Shown: positions 35,791-45,222, counted from the stretch's first letter. The stretch: 64,000 bases of DNA from Clostridia bacterium (GCA_022786605.1 JALFWW010000009.1:1-64000); one strand, 5' to 3'. The notes: generated by a model from the sequence alone, not told the origin. Numbers and translations: made by a program.

Positions 35791-37038
35791 TTATTTCAAT
35801 TTTGCTTTCAGCGCTTCTGCCAGTTCGGAAAGCACAACGGTTTCTTTTTCACCTGTTTCCATTTCCTTCAATTCCACGCTGTTGTTTTCCAGTTCAGAAT
35901 CCCCGATGATGACAGAATATTTCGCGCCAATTTTATTTGCGTATTTCATCTGGGCTTTTACGCTGCGTTCTACGGTGTCACATTCCGCGCGCACGCCTGC
36001 TTTCCGCAGAGCCAGTGTGATACCCTGTGCTTTAATCAGACCTTTTTCACCCATGGAACCGATGTAAACGTCACGTTCAGGCACTTCTTCGATGGGGCCA
36101 TTCTGTTTTTCCAGAATCATCATCAGTCTTTCAATACCCAGACCGAAACCAACGGCGCCTGTGGGTTTGCCGCCGCATTCTTCCACCAGATTGTCATAAC
36201 GACCGCCGCCGCAAACAGTCAGACCATCAGATACAAATTCGAATACAGTTCTTGTATAGTAGTCCAGACCACGAACGATTTTGGAGTCGATGACAAATTC
36301 GATGCCCATTTCTGTCAGAATATCCTGTACTTTCTGGAAGTGCGCAGTACATTCTTCATCCAGACAATCCAGCACGGAAGGCGCGTTTGCGATAACAGCC
36401 TGACAGCTTTCTTCCTTACAGTCCAGAACACGCAGAGGGTTCTTTTCAAAACGTTCCTTACAAGTAGGGCACAGTTTATCCAGATTGTTGCCGATGAATT
36501 CACGGAGCTGTTTGTTGTATCTGCTGCGGCATTCAGGGCAGCCCAAGCTGTTCATACGCAGCTGTACGCCATGGATACCCATTTCTTCCAACAGCGCTGC
36601 CGCAACGGAAATGGCTTCCGCATCCTGTGCCGCGCTATAGGAACCCAGCATTTCCACACCAAACTGGTGGAACTGACGCTGTCTGCCTGCCTGTGTGTTT
36701 TCACAGCGGAATGTGGGGGAAATGTAATACAGCTTTGTGGGCTGTGCGTTGTTGTGCATACCATGTTCGATGTACGCACGAACAGCACCTGCGGTACCTT
36801 CGGGACGCAGTGTCAGACTTCTGTCACCATCGTCTGTGAAAGTATACATTTCTTTCTGTACAATGTCTGTTGTTTCCCCTACGCCTCTGACAAAAAGTTC
36901 TGTAAATTCAAAGGCAGGTGTTCTAATTTCCCCAATGCCGAATGTTTCGCAGAGATTACGCATTTTGCCTTCGATGCGCTGCCATGCTTTTACCTCTGCA
37001 CCGTAAATATCCTTTGTACCTTTTACCAACTGAATCAT
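35791..37038 (-). CDS. hisS: Histidyl-tRNA synthetase
   Basis: Class II aminoacyl-tRNA synthetase, 415 residues. Motif 1 is near the start (GEIRTPAFEFTELFVRGVG), motif 2 is LRPEGTAGAVRAYIEHGM, and the His-specific motifs are RGLDYYTRTVFEF and VCGGGRYDNLVEECGG. Motif 3 is VGFGLGIERLMMIL. A C-terminal anticodon-binding domain follows. A Cys-rich insertion (CPECRSRYNKQL... CPTCKERF) resembles a zinc-ribbon-like pair. Its start overlaps the hemZ stop by four bases. It is the last gene of the rel-dtd-hemZ-hisS operon. Confidence 0.97.
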   Translation of the reverse strand: MIQLVKGTKDIYGAEVKAWQRIEGKMRNLCETFGIGEIRTPAFEFTELFVRGVGETTDIVQKEMYTFTDDGDRSLTLRPEGTAGAVRAYIEHGMHNNAQPTKLYYISPTFRCENTQAGRQRQFHQFGVEMLGSYSAAQDAEAISVAAALLEEMGIHGVQLRMNSLGCPECRSRYNKQLREFIGNNLDKLCPTCKERFEKNPLRVLDCKEESCQAVIANAPSVLDCLDEECTAHFQKVQDILTEMGIEFVIDSKIVRGLDYYTRTVFEFVSDGLTVCGGGRYDNLVEECGGKPTGAVGFGLGIERLMMILEKQNGPIEEVPERDVYIGSMGEKGLIKAQGITLALRKAGVRAECDTVERSVKAQMKYANKIGAKYSVIIGDSELENNSVELKEMETGEKETVVLSELAEALKAKLK

Positions 37039-38486
37039 AATTTACCTCCCTGCGGCAATCCCTGCCGCTTTCTTTCTATCATTTCGTCAATTCTGCCGAT
37101 ATAATCTTCAATACTCTTTACGTTAAATACACGCTCGATGCGGTCTGTGGCAGGGTCTACGGTCTTTGTACTTGCCCCTGCTCCTGCCGCAAGGATGGTC
37201 TGTTTTTCTTCCATGATCTGGATGTTGTAAACCCCTTCTTTACCGGGTTTGCAGTATCCCACATTTTCAAAGTTCCCAACCATATTTTTCTGGCGGTACA
37301 TATAATAAGGTTCCAGTCCCATTCTTTCCGCATAATCCGCTGCGATTTCCAGCATTTCCTCCAGCACTTCCGCTGTAGTCATGGTATACAGGTCAAACTG
37401 CTCTTTCAAGCGGGACGCACGTTTCACCGCAAGTGTGTGAACGGTCACATTGTCCGGTTCCAGTGCCATGATTTCTTCCATGGTCTGCCGCACATCTTCC
37501 GGTGTTTCCTCCGGCAGTCCCAAAATCAAGTCCATATTGATATTGTCATGTCCCACTTCTCTGGCTTCCCAGAATACCCGACGGATATCCTCCACCGTAT
37601 GGCGTCTGCCAATGCGTTTGAGAGTTTCCTCGTTCATAGTCTGTGGATTGATGGAAATACGGTTGACACCGTAAACCTTCATGAGCCGCAATTTTTCCTT
37701 TGTGATGGTATCGGGACGACCTGCTTCCACGGTGTATTCCATTTCTTCTGTAGGAGCGAACAATTCCTGTACCTTTTGCAGCAGGCGTTCCAGCTGTTCT
37801 TCTGTCAAAGAAGTAGGCGTGCCGCCGCCGATGTAGATATTTTTCAAATGGAAGTTCCGGGCATATTCTGCCAGATATTCCATTTCTTTGAACATAGCAT
37901 CCAAATACTCGTCCACTCTTTTTTCATACTGCTTCAAGGGATAAGCTGTAAAGGAGCAGTACAGACAACGGGTTGGACAGAACGGAATGCCAATATACAG
38001 ACTGATGTCTGTCTTTTCGTTGCCTGCCAAAAGTCTGCGCTCCGCTTTTGCCACCTTCAAAGTCAGTTCCGCTTTATGCTGCGCCACCAGATAGGTTTCT
38101 GTGAGATAACGCAGACATTCTTCATCACTTTTGCCTTCGGAAAGAAGGGTATTGACGATTTTCGCAGGACGAACCCCTGTCAAAAGCCCCCATCTGGGAT
38201 ACATGCCTGTTTCCCGGCTCAAAAGAGCGAAAATGGTCAGCTTCACCAGACGTTTTTTCTCTTTTTCTGTCAAAGGCTCCGCATACGGTATAGACCAAGC
38301 AGAAACCTGCGCTCCACGCCGATAAAGCATTGCCGAAGCAATGCCTTTTTCCACGGAACTTTCTACTGTTGTTTCTTCGGCAGAGATTTCCTCTGTCCGA
38401 TAATAATGCAAGTTGGGGTAAAACACCTGTACCATGGTCTGCACGTCATTTTGCAGCTCATGTCCCCGCAAACGATAATATATCAT
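37035..38486 (-). CDS. hemZ: Radical SAM coproporphyrinogen dehydrogenase HemZ
   Basis: A 483-residue HemN-like radical SAM protein. The 4Fe-4S site is Cys170, Cys174 and Cys177 (FCPTRCLYCSF), followed by NIYIGGGTPTSLT and EAGRPDTIT. A 160-residue N-terminal extension (TGVRPAKI) is typical of HemZ. It is annotated as oxygen-independent coproporphyrinogen III dehydrogenase, although activity has been questioned for several HemN paralogues, and no other heme genes are present here. It sits between dtd and hisS, the usual Firmicute order. Confidence 0.92.
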   Translation of the reverse strand: MIYYRLRGHELQNDVQTMVQVFYPNLHYYRTEEISAEETTVESSVEKGIASAMLYRRGAQVSAWSIPYAEPLTEKEKKRLVKLTIFALLSRETGMYPRWGLLTGVRPAKIVNTLLSEGKSDEECLRYLTETYLVAQHKAELTLKVAKAERRLLAGNEKTDISLYIGIPFCPTRCLYCSFTAYPLKQYEKRVDEYLDAMFKEMEYLAEYARNFHLKNIYIGGGTPTSLTEEQLERLLQKVQELFAPTEEMEYTVEAGRPDTITKEKLRLMKVYGVNRISINPQTMNEETLKRIGRRHTVEDIRRVFWEAREVGHDNINMDLILGLPEETPEDVRQTMEEIMALEPDNVTVHTLAVKRASRLKEQFDLYTMTTAEVLEEMLEIAADYAERMGLEPYYMYRQKNMVGNFENVGYCKPGKEGVYNIQIMEEKQTILAAGAGASTKTVDPATDRIERVFNVKSIEDYIGRIDEMIERKRQGLPQGGKL

Positions 38487-38501
38487 ATCCCAAATCCTTT
38501 A

Positions 38502-38954
38502 TTAGAACAATTTTTCACTATCCAGCAGCAGTGTCACAGGACCATCGTTGATAAGCGCCACTTTCATGTCTGCCTGAAACTGACCGGTTGCCACTTTCTT
38601 GATGGGCATCGTCTTTGCTTTCGCGCAAAGTTTATCAAACAGCACCGTTGCCACATCGGGAGCCGCGCCGCCGGAGTAACCGGGACGTCTGCCTTTTCTT
38701 GCGTCACCGTAAAGGGTGAAGTTTGGCACGATGAGCAATTCTCCGTCAATATCCATGAGGGACAGGTTCATCTTGCCGTTTTCATCTTCAAAGATACGCA
38801 GGTTTACAACCTTATCCAGCATATATTCGATGGTCTTATCGTCGTCTGTTCCCAGCATGCCAAACAAAACCATAATGCCTTTTCCGATTTCACCAATGAC
38901 CTGACCGTCAACAGTGACACTTGCTTCTGTGACTCTCTGCAATACCGCTCGCAT
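38502..38954 (-). CDS. dtd: D-aminoacyl-tRNA deacylase
   Basis: A 150-residue enzyme that removes D-amino acids from tRNA. The start MRAVLQRVTEASVTVDG at 38954 has AGGAGG eight bases upstream. The family motifs are MNLSLMDI (SQ motif region, here LSLMD in place of VSQFTL), NFTLYGDARKGRRPGYSGGA and the C-terminal NDGPVTLLLDS with the cross-subunit Gly-cisPro-type NxGP motif. It follows rel by 25 bases and precedes hemZ by 15. Confidence 0.95.
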   Translation of the reverse strand: MRAVLQRVTEASVTVDGQVIGEIGKGIMVLFGMLGTDDDKTIEYMLDKVVNLRIFEDENGKMNLSLMDIDGELLIVPNFTLYGDARKGRRPGYSGGAAPDVATVLFDKLCAKAKTMPIKKVATGQFQADMKVALINDGPVTLLLDSEKLF

Positions 38955-38979
38955 GTTTCTTCCTCCTGTAAAAATATCC

Positions 38980-41232
38980 TTAACCGCTGACACGTTCAAT
39001 ATCAATAATGCCTTTGATGCCTTTCAGGCGTTTATTGACACGTTCCAGCTGATCTTTTGTTCTGATTTCCATAGTGATGTTGAAAATAGCTGTCATATCC
39101 TTTGTGGTGCGGATATTGAAGCCTTTGACAGAAATGTCCTCGTCTGCCAGATGGCGGCTGATTTCCAGCAGCAGACCAGTACGGTCGTTGGCAATGACAC
39201 GGATTTCCGCCAGATAGGACGCATCCACTTCCCCATGGGTATATTGGGTATCCCATTCCGCATCAATGAGTCTGCCCCGTTCTTCATTGCTCAGGTTCAG
39301 AATATTGATACAGTCTGTCCGATGGATGGTAACCCCACGTCCACGGGTAACAAAACCGATGATTTCATCGCCGGGAACGGGACTACAGCATTTGGAGAAA
39401 CGCACGGCAACATCGCCGACGCCTTCTACCACAATGCCGCTCTTGCTCTTATGTTTCAACGGTTTCTGGCTGACAGTTTTCTCAAAGTCGTTGAGAATAT
39501 CTTCTGCTGTCTGCTGTTTCCGTTTTTCTTTCAAATATTCGTCTTTCAGTCGGTTAACGACCTGCCCTTCTTTCAAGCCGCCATATCCAATGGCCGCTAG
39601 GACAGCGTTCCAATCCTTGAAGTCATATTTATTGATGACAAGTTCCTGCCATTCGGGACGGAGCAAGTCAGCCGGCTGCAAGCCTTTTTTCTTCATATCC
39701 GCCAGAATCAATTCACGACCGCGGATGATGTTTTCTTCTTTTTCTTCCTTTTTAAACCACTGTTTGATCTTGGTACGAGCCTGAGAACTCTTGACCAATG
39801 TGAGCCAGTCACGGCTGGGACCTTTGGAATTCTGGGATGTCATGATTTCCACAATATCCCCGTTCTGAATCTTATAGTCAATAGTTACCATACGGTTATT
39901 GACCCTTGCTCCCACCATCTTATTGCCCACAGCGGAGTGGATCATATAAGCAAAGTCAATGGGTGTAGAACCCTTTGGCAGCTGGATCACTTCGCCCTGT
40001 GGTGTAAAAGCGTACACCTGGTCCGTAAAGATATTCAAATCCAGTTTGATGGTATCCAGATATTCCTTATTATCGGACATATCTTTCTGCCATTCCAGAA
40101 TCTGTCTGAGCCAAGCCAGTTTTGCTTCTTCTTTTTTGGTACCTTTTTCGCCAGATTTGCCTTCTTTGTACTTCCAATGGGCTGCGATACCATATTCACT
40201 GGTACGATGCATTTCCCATGTACGAATCTGGATTTCGAAAGGTTCCCCGGAAGGACCGATCAGTGTATTATGCAGGGACTGATACATATTGGGCTTAGGC
40301 ATAGCAATATAGTCCTTGAATCGTCCCGGCATAGGTTTATACATGGTATGGACGATACCCAGTACCGCATAACAGTCACGCACGGAATCTACGATAGCAC
40401 GAACGGCAAACAGGTCATAAATCTGATCCAGTGTTTTCTTCTGATTGACCATCTTTTTATAAATACTGAAAAAGTGTTTGCTGCGACCTTCGATCTTGCC
40501 TTTGATGCCCGCTTCTTCCATCTTCTCACGGACTTCTTTGACGATATCCGCAACGAATGTTTCACGTTCGATACGTTTCTTTTCAATCTTTGCAGCCAGA
40601 TCAAAATAGGCTTCGGGATTCAAATACTTAAAGCACAGATCCTCCATTTCCGATTTGATCTTGGAAATACCCAGACGATGTGCCAGAGGCGCATAGATAT
40701 CCATGGTTTCCTGGGCTTTTTCCCGCTGTTTTTCCGGCGTCATATAGTTCAGTGTCCGCATGTTGTGCAGACGGTCAGCCAGCTTGATCAGAATCACGCG
40801 GATATCCTTTGCCATTGCCAAAAACATCTTACGATAGTTTTCCGCCTGAATTTCTTCTTTCGTGGAGTAAGACAACTTACCCAATTTTGTGACACCATCC
40901 ACCAAAACGGCAATTTCCTCACTGAAAATATGAGAAACATCTTCATAGGTATAAGGCGTATCCTCAATGGTGTCATGGAGAATCCCCGCAACGATGGATT
41001 CCATATCCAGTTCCAGTTCAGCCAGAATATACGCAACTTTCAAAGGATGAATGATATATGGCTCGCCGGATTTGCGCTTTTGATCCTTATGGGCTTCTCT
41101 TGCCAGATTGTATGCTTTTTCCAGCATATCAAAGTCTTTCGCAGGATGGTACGTTTTGATTTTTTCCACCAGTTCCTGATACAGTTGATCTTCAATAGCC
41201 ATACCTGTCACCCCTCTTTCTTCCTCACTCAT
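38980..41232 (-). CDS. rel: Bifunctional (p)ppGpp synthetase/hydrolase Rel
   Basis: Stringent-response enzyme that makes and degrades (p)ppGpp. It has 750 residues, the full long-Rel layout: HD hydrolase with HDTIED (86-91), synthetase domain (RSKHFFSIYKKM, GIVHTMYKPMPGRFKDYIA), TGS (VYAFTPQGEVIQLPKGSTPIDFAY), zinc-finger/helical region (VRFSKCCSPVPGDEIIGFVTRGRGVTIHR) and C-terminal ACT. The start is ATG at 41232 with GGGGAG upstream; ATG at 41202 is a plausible alternative. It is the first gene of the operon with dtd, hemZ and hisS, behind its own strong promoter. Confidence 0.97.
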   Translation of the reverse strand: MSEEERGVTGMAIEDQLYQELVEKIKTYHPAKDFDMLEKAYNLAREAHKDQKRKSGEPYIIHPLKVAYILAELELDMESIVAGILHDTIEDTPYTYEDVSHIFSEEIAVLVDGVTKLGKLSYSTKEEIQAENYRKMFLAMAKDIRVILIKLADRLHNMRTLNYMTPEKQREKAQETMDIYAPLAHRLGISKIKSEMEDLCFKYLNPEAYFDLAAKIEKKRIERETFVADIVKEVREKMEEAGIKGKIEGRSKHFFSIYKKMVNQKKTLDQIYDLFAVRAIVDSVRDCYAVLGIVHTMYKPMPGRFKDYIAMPKPNMYQSLHNTLIGPSGEPFEIQIRTWEMHRTSEYGIAAHWKYKEGKSGEKGTKKEEAKLAWLRQILEWQKDMSDNKEYLDTIKLDLNIFTDQVYAFTPQGEVIQLPKGSTPIDFAYMIHSAVGNKMVGARVNNRMVTIDYKIQNGDIVEIMTSQNSKGPSRDWLTLVKSSQARTKIKQWFKKEEKEENIIRGRELILADMKKKGLQPADLLRPEWQELVINKYDFKDWNAVLAAIGYGGLKEGQVVNRLKDEYLKEKRKQQTAEDILNDFEKTVSQKPLKHKSKSGIVVEGVGDVAVRFSKCCSPVPGDEIIGFVTRGRGVTIHRTDCINILNLSNEERGRLIDAEWDTQYTHGEVDASYLAEIRVIANDRTGLLLEISRHLADEDISVKGFNIRTTKDMTAIFNITMEIRTKDQLERVNKRLKGIKGIIDIERVSG

Positions 41233-41282
41233 ATATTTTAACTCCCCGTTTTTCTTCGGATTTTTAAAAAAGATTAAAAAAT

Positions 41283-41311
41283 ATTATACCAATTTTTTGT
41301 TGTTTTTTCAA
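41283..41311 (-). promoter_or_regulatory. rel operon promoter
   Basis: TTGAAA (41311-41306), 17 bases, TGG-TATAAT (41288-41283) on the minus strand: both hexamers plus an extended -10. Confidence 0.85.
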
Positions 41312-41321
41312 TACTTTGCAT

Positions 41322-42482
41322 TCAGGGAACCAACATTCCCTTATCATACTTCAAGGACAGGATTCTTTCCACACTTTCGTCCAGCCGTTCTTCTGATATT
41401 TCCCCAATCTGCACCGCTTCACACAGGCTGTTGTAGGCATCATCCAAATCCGCAGGCATCAGTACAATATCCACACCTGCCTCCACAGCTTTCACCGCCG
41501 CTTCTCCATCAGGGTAATACTCCACAATGGCGCCCATGTTCATGGCATCGGTGATGACGATGCCGTCATAGTCCAACTCTTCCCGCAGTAAATCAATGGC
41601 TTCTTTGGAAAGACTTGCCGGCAGACCATCCTCTGTCACATTTGGCATGGTGATATGTCCCACCATCATCAGGTCAATGCCTTCCTCTGCCAAACGATGA
41701 AACGGCACAAATTCCACTTCTTCCAGACGCTGCAAATCATGCTCTGAAATGGCCATACCATCATGGGAATCTGTCCTCGTATCACCATGTCCCGGGAAAT
41801 GTTTTGCTGTTGCGCTGACACCTTTGTTTTCCAGTCCTTTGGTAAAGGCGGATGCCATATCCGCTACCGTCTGGGCATCGGTGCCATAAGCACGATCACC
41901 GATCACTGTGTTTTCTGGGTTCGTATGAATATCCGCAATAGGCGCAAAATCCACATTGATTCCCAGCTCAGACAGCACACTGCCGATTTCTTCGCCGGCT
42001 GCTTCTGCCTGTGCGGTATCCCCGTTCATATCCTTTGCATTGGGAATGGATGTGTGAGGAATCTGACTTTTATCCAGGCGGGAAACCATGCCTCCTTCTT
42101 CATCAATGCCAATGAGCAAAGGTATGTCCGCCGCTTTCTGCATATCTGCCACAAGTTTTTTCGTCTGCTCCGCCGTATCCAGATTTTCCGCAAACAAAAT
42201 GACACCGCCCAAATGGTAGTCAGCGATCTTCTGCGCCACATCTTCCGAAAGAACAGTCATGCCGCTGTCATCAGGATTTTTCCGAAAATCCATCATGAGC
42301 ATCTGCCCCACTTTTTCCTCAACAGTCATATTTTCCAGCATTTCCGCTACAGCATCTTCTTTCAATTCTTCAGCCGTTTTTTCCACTGTCACTTCTGGCT
42401 GTTTTTCTGCTGTTTCTTCCTGTCCACATCCCGCGAACATTGCTACCGCTGCCGCCAGCAGAAAGGTCATTGACTTTTTCAT
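41322..42482 (-). CDS. Beta-N-acetylhexosaminidase lipoprotein, GH3 (NagZ-like)
   Basis: A 386-residue exported lipoprotein from the ATG at 42482 (GGGAGGA upstream), with lipobox FAGC at Cys19. The GH3 domain begins near residue 60 (VGQMLMMDFRK). ATAKHFPGHGDTRTDSHDG holds the catalytic His-Asp pair of the NagZ type, and IVITDAMNMGAI carries the nucleophile Asp. It should release N-acetylglucosamine from muropeptides outside the cell, as in Bacillus NagZ, which is also secreted. No wall-recycling genes adjoin it. It lies head-to-head with the ttcA-like operon. Confidence 0.92.
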   Translation of the reverse strand: MKKSMTFLLAAAVAMFAGCGQEETAEKQPEVTVEKTAEELKEDAVAEMLENMTVEEKVGQMLMMDFRKNPDDSGMTVLSEDVAQKIADYHLGGVILFAENLDTAEQTKKLVADMQKAADIPLLIGIDEEGGMVSRLDKSQIPHTSIPNAKDMNGDTAQAEAAGEEIGSVLSELGINVDFAPIADIHTNPENTVIGDRAYGTDAQTVADMASAFTKGLENKGVSATAKHFPGHGDTRTDSHDGMAISEHDLQRLEEVEFVPFHRLAEEGIDLMMVGHITMPNVTEDGLPASLSKEAIDLLREELDYDGIVITDAMNMGAIVEYYPDGEAAVKAVEAGVDIVLMPADLDDAYNSLCEAVQIGEISEERLDESVERILSLKYDKGMLVP

Positions 42483-42561
42483 ATGGTTCCTCCCATGATA
42501 CGTTTCAAAATCTATATTGCTTTCATTATATCCCTTTTCCAAAAAAATGAACAGTATTCCT

Positions 42562-42589
42562 TTGATTTTTCAGAAAAATTCGCTATAAT
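42562..42589 (+). promoter_or_regulatory. Promoter of the ttcA-xer-nudL operon
   Basis: TTGATT (42562-42567), 16 bases, TATAAT (42584-42589), about 32 bases before the gene. Confidence 0.75.
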
Positions 42590-42621
42590 GGATACCATGA
42601 AATGAGGAGGAACAAGCATTT

Positions 42622-43344
42622 ATGAAATTACAGAAATTACTGAGTTATGTCCGCCGTGCAGTGGACGATTACCACATGATTGAGGAAGGCGACAAGATTG
42701 CCGTAGGCGTTTCCGGGGGGAAAGACAGCATCTGTCTGCTCATTGCGCTGAAACATTTACAGCGTTTTTATCCCAAACATTTCGAACTGGAAGCCATCAC
42801 CGTTTCTCTGGGATTGCCCGGGGCTGTCTATGATGACATTCAGGCACTTTGCGACAGCATTGGTGTGCCTTATACCGTTGTCAACACGGATATCGGACAG
42901 ATCATTTTTGAAGAAAGAAAAGAAAAAAATCCCTGTTCCCTCTGCGCGAAAATGCGTAAAGGCGCTTTGAACACCAAAGCGGAAGAACTGGGCTGCAATA
43001 AAGTAGCACTGGGTCACAACAAAGATGACGTGGTAGAAACATTCTTCATGTCCCTGTTCTACGAAGGACGCATCAACTGCTTCGCCCCTGTCAGCTATCT
43101 GGATCGAAGCAAACTCTATTCCATCCGTCCGCTCATGTATGTGCCCGAATGGGAATGTCGTTCTTTTGTGACAAAAAGCGGCATTGATATTGTAAAAAAC
43201 CCCTGTCTGGCAGACGGCAACACCAAACGTCAGGAAACAAAAGAACTGCTGGCGGAGCTGTCCAAAAATTACGATAATTTGCAGGAAAAAGTATTCGGCG
43301 CCATCAAGCGCTCACAAATCAAAGGTTGGAACGGAGAGATCTAA
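42622..43344 (+). CDS. TtcA-like tRNA thiolation protein (PP-loop ATPase)
   Basis: A 240-residue N-type ATP pyrophosphatase. The PP-loop SGGKDS is at 31-36. Cys105 and Cys108 (NPCSLCAKMRKG) plus a later Cys in KNPCLADGN match the three Fe-S cysteines of TtcA, which makes 2-thiocytidine at tRNA position 32. LGHNKDDVVETFFMSLF is the family motif. In Firmicutes several related proteins have unproven targets, so the exact nucleoside is uncertain. It has an AGGAGGAA ribosome binding site and is the first gene of a three-gene operon, one base before the recombinase. Confidence 0.85.
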   Translation: MKLQKLLSYVRRAVDDYHMIEEGDKIAVGVSGGKDSICLLIALKHLQRFYPKHFELEAITVSLGLPGAVYDDIQALCDSIGVPYTVVNTDIGQIIFEERKEKNPCSLCAKMRKGALNTKAEELGCNKVALGHNKDDVVETFFMSLFYEGRINCFAPVSYLDRSKLYSIRPLMYVPEWECRSFVTKSGIDIVKNPCLADGNTKRQETKELLAELSKNYDNLQEKVFGAIKRSQIKGWNGEI

Positions 43345-43345
43345 G

Positions 43346-44407
43346 ATGTCTGTTTACCATGAAGAACTGAAGATCAAAGAAACGGAACTACTGCGAGAAG
43401 TGCAGGCAGACCTGCCACCATTCCTTAGGGAGTTTTTCCGTGGTATCGCCCAGACCACTTCCACCAAAACCAGACTGGCTTACGCCTATGACTTACGCGT
43501 ATTCTTCCGTTATCTTTATGAAGAACACGATAAGCTGGGCGGTATGGAAACACGCCATCTGGAAGTGGACGCACTGGATCAGATTACCTCTGAAGACATT
43601 GAATGTTATCTGGAATATCTTTCCTATTATATAGCCCCTGACCAGAATCAGCCCCAGCAGCAGACAGCCCATCATAACGATGAAAAAGGCAAGGCAAGAA
43701 AACTGGCTTCTGTTCGTTCCATGTATAAATATTTCTATAAAAAAGGAAAGATCAAAGCCAATCCCGCCACCATTGTGGATACCCCAAAAATCCATGAAAA
43801 GAAAATCACACGTCTGGATGTAAACGAAATGGCAAACCTGCTGGATGCGGTAGAAAGCGGCAATAACCTGACTGACCGTCAGAAAGCCCGCCATGAAAAA
43901 ACAAAAAAGAGAGATTTGGCACTCATCACATTGCTGTTGGGCACTGGTATGCGTGTATCGGAATGTGTAGGCATCAACCGAAAAGATCTGGATTTTCAGA
44001 ATTATGCTGTAAAAGTCCTGCGCAAAGGCGGCAACGAAGTGATGCTGTACTTTGGAGAAGAAGTGGCAGAAGCCCTTTCCGATTATCTGGAAGAACGGAA
44101 TCAGGTTATCACCAAAGACGAAAACGATGATGCCCTTTTCCTTTCTTCTCAGGGAAAACGCATCTCTGTCCGTGCCGTACAGAATCTGGTGAAAAAATAC
44201 GCCCATGGCGTTACGGCAAAAAACATCACACCCCATAAACTGCGAAGCACCTACGGCACCAATCTCTATCAGGAAACGGGTGACATTTATCTGGTTGCTG
44301 ATACCTTGGGACACGCAGATGTTAATACCACCCGAAAACACTATGCGGAAATCGAAGAAAACCGGCGAAAACGCGCCGCTTCCTATATCAAGCTGAGAAA
44401 GGACTGA
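43346..44407 (+). CDS. Tyrosine recombinase, Xer-like
   Basis: A 353-residue phage-integrase-family recombinase with a SAM-like N-terminal core-binding domain (30-135) and a full catalytic set: Arg203 (GTGMRVSE), Lys227, His297 and Arg300 (HKLRST), His323 (LGHADVNTT) and Tyr333 (KHYAE). Length and layout resemble single-recombinase XerS proteins of about 356 residues more than XerC/XerD of about 300. It could resolve chromosome dimers. No phage or integron genes are near and it is fixed in an operon with housekeeping genes, so it is not an obvious mobile-element integrase. The stop overlaps the next start (TGATG). Confidence 0.88.
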   Translation: MSVYHEELKIKETELLREVQADLPPFLREFFRGIAQTTSTKTRLAYAYDLRVFFRYLYEEHDKLGGMETRHLEVDALDQITSEDIECYLEYLSYYIAPDQNQPQQQTAHHNDEKGKARKLASVRSMYKYFYKKGKIKANPATIVDTPKIHEKKITRLDVNEMANLLDAVESGNNLTDRQKARHEKTKKRDLALITLLLGTGMRVSECVGINRKDLDFQNYAVKVLRKGGNEVMLYFGEEVAEALSDYLEERNQVITKDENDDALFLSSQGKRISVRAVQNLVKKYAHGVTAKNITPHKLRSTYGTNLYQETGDIYLVADTLGHADVNTTRKHYAEIEENRRKRAASYIKLRKD

Positions 44408-45054
44408 TGATCTTGGCAGAAAAACCCACTACTGCGGACTTTCGCCAGACTTTTGGCAAAAAGGAACCGCAGCCTATACTAAAGCTGAAAAAATTCGGCA
44501 TTATGGCTCTGCTCACGGAAAAAAACAATGAACTGCACTTCGTCCTGACAAAACGTGCTGCCCATGTACGCCAGCCCGGTGATATCTGCTTTCCCGGCGG
44601 GCATCAGGAAAAAGGCGAAAATCTGAAGCAGACTGCCCTGCGGGAAACAGAGGAAGAAATCGGCATTCCTGCGGAACAAATCCAGATTTTAGGCAAAAGC
44701 AACTTCATGCTCACTGTTTACGGTGGTCTGATTCAGCCATACATTGGCTTTGTTTCCTATGACCATTACAAAAATCTGACTTGCCAGAAAGAAGAGGTGG
44801 CAGAAGTCTTTACAGTTCCCATTTCTTTTTTCATGGAGCAGAAACCGGAAGTCCATTATATGTACTGGCGGGCGGATATGACTGTGCCTTTTCCCTATGA
44901 ACGCATCGAAAATGGCAGAGAATACGGTTTTCGTGAATACGAAGTACCGGAACTGTTCTACAGTTACAATGGCAAAACCATCTGGGGACTGACGGCCCAG
45001 ATCATCGACCACATTATCACCACATTGCAGAATGAAAAAACAGAACAGAAATAA
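44407..45054 (+). CDS. Nudix hydrolase, CoA pyrophosphatase type (NudL-like)
   Basis: A 215-residue Nudix protein. The box runs from residues 64 to 87 (GGHQEKGENLKQTALRETEE, then EIGI). The preceding LTKRAAHVRQPGDICFPGG is the UPF0035/NudL signature LLTxRxxxLxxHxGxxxFPGG, here with a changed spacing. NudL-type enzymes hydrolyse CoA and its derivatives. It overlaps the recombinase stop and ends the operon; repeat copy C follows directly. Confidence 0.85.
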   Translation: MILAEKPTTADFRQTFGKKEPQPILKLKKFGIMALLTEKNNELHFVLTKRAAHVRQPGDICFPGGHQEKGENLKQTALRETEEEIGIPAEQIQILGKSNFMLTVYGGLIQPYIGFVSYDHYKNLTCQKEEVAEVFTVPISFFMEQKPEVHYMYWRADMTVPFPYERIENGREYGFREYEVPELFYSYNGKTIWGLTAQIIDHIITTLQNEKTEQK

Positions 45055-45062
45055 AGAAACAT

Positions 45063-45222
45063 AAAAAGGCAACTTTCCCTTAAAAAGCATTGGTTTTCCT
45101 TTTCTTTGACTTCTTAAGGAAAATTGCGACAGCTGGCTTCAGAAAAAACATATCAAATAAAATCTATAAAATCAGAAGGCTGAAATCCTCTGTAATTCAT
45201 AAGGATTTCAGCTTCTTTGTTT
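45063..45222 (+). repeat. Dispersed intergenic element, copy C
   Basis: Well-kept copy. It has GCAACTTTCCCTTAA, an inverted repeat closing with CTTAAGG, AATTGCG, AGCTGGCTTCAGAAAAAACA, AATAAAATC, and a 3' hairpin GAAGGCTGAAATCC / GGATTTCAGCTTC (45175-45215). Its hairpin pairs keep the stem while differing in sequence from copies A and B. It begins 8 bases past the nudL stop. Confidence 0.75.

Noticed and set aside
43346-44407. Integrase of a prophage or integrative element
   Set aside because: The neighbours are housekeeping genes in one operon, there is no nearby tRNA gene or att repeat, and no phage genes lie within the window.
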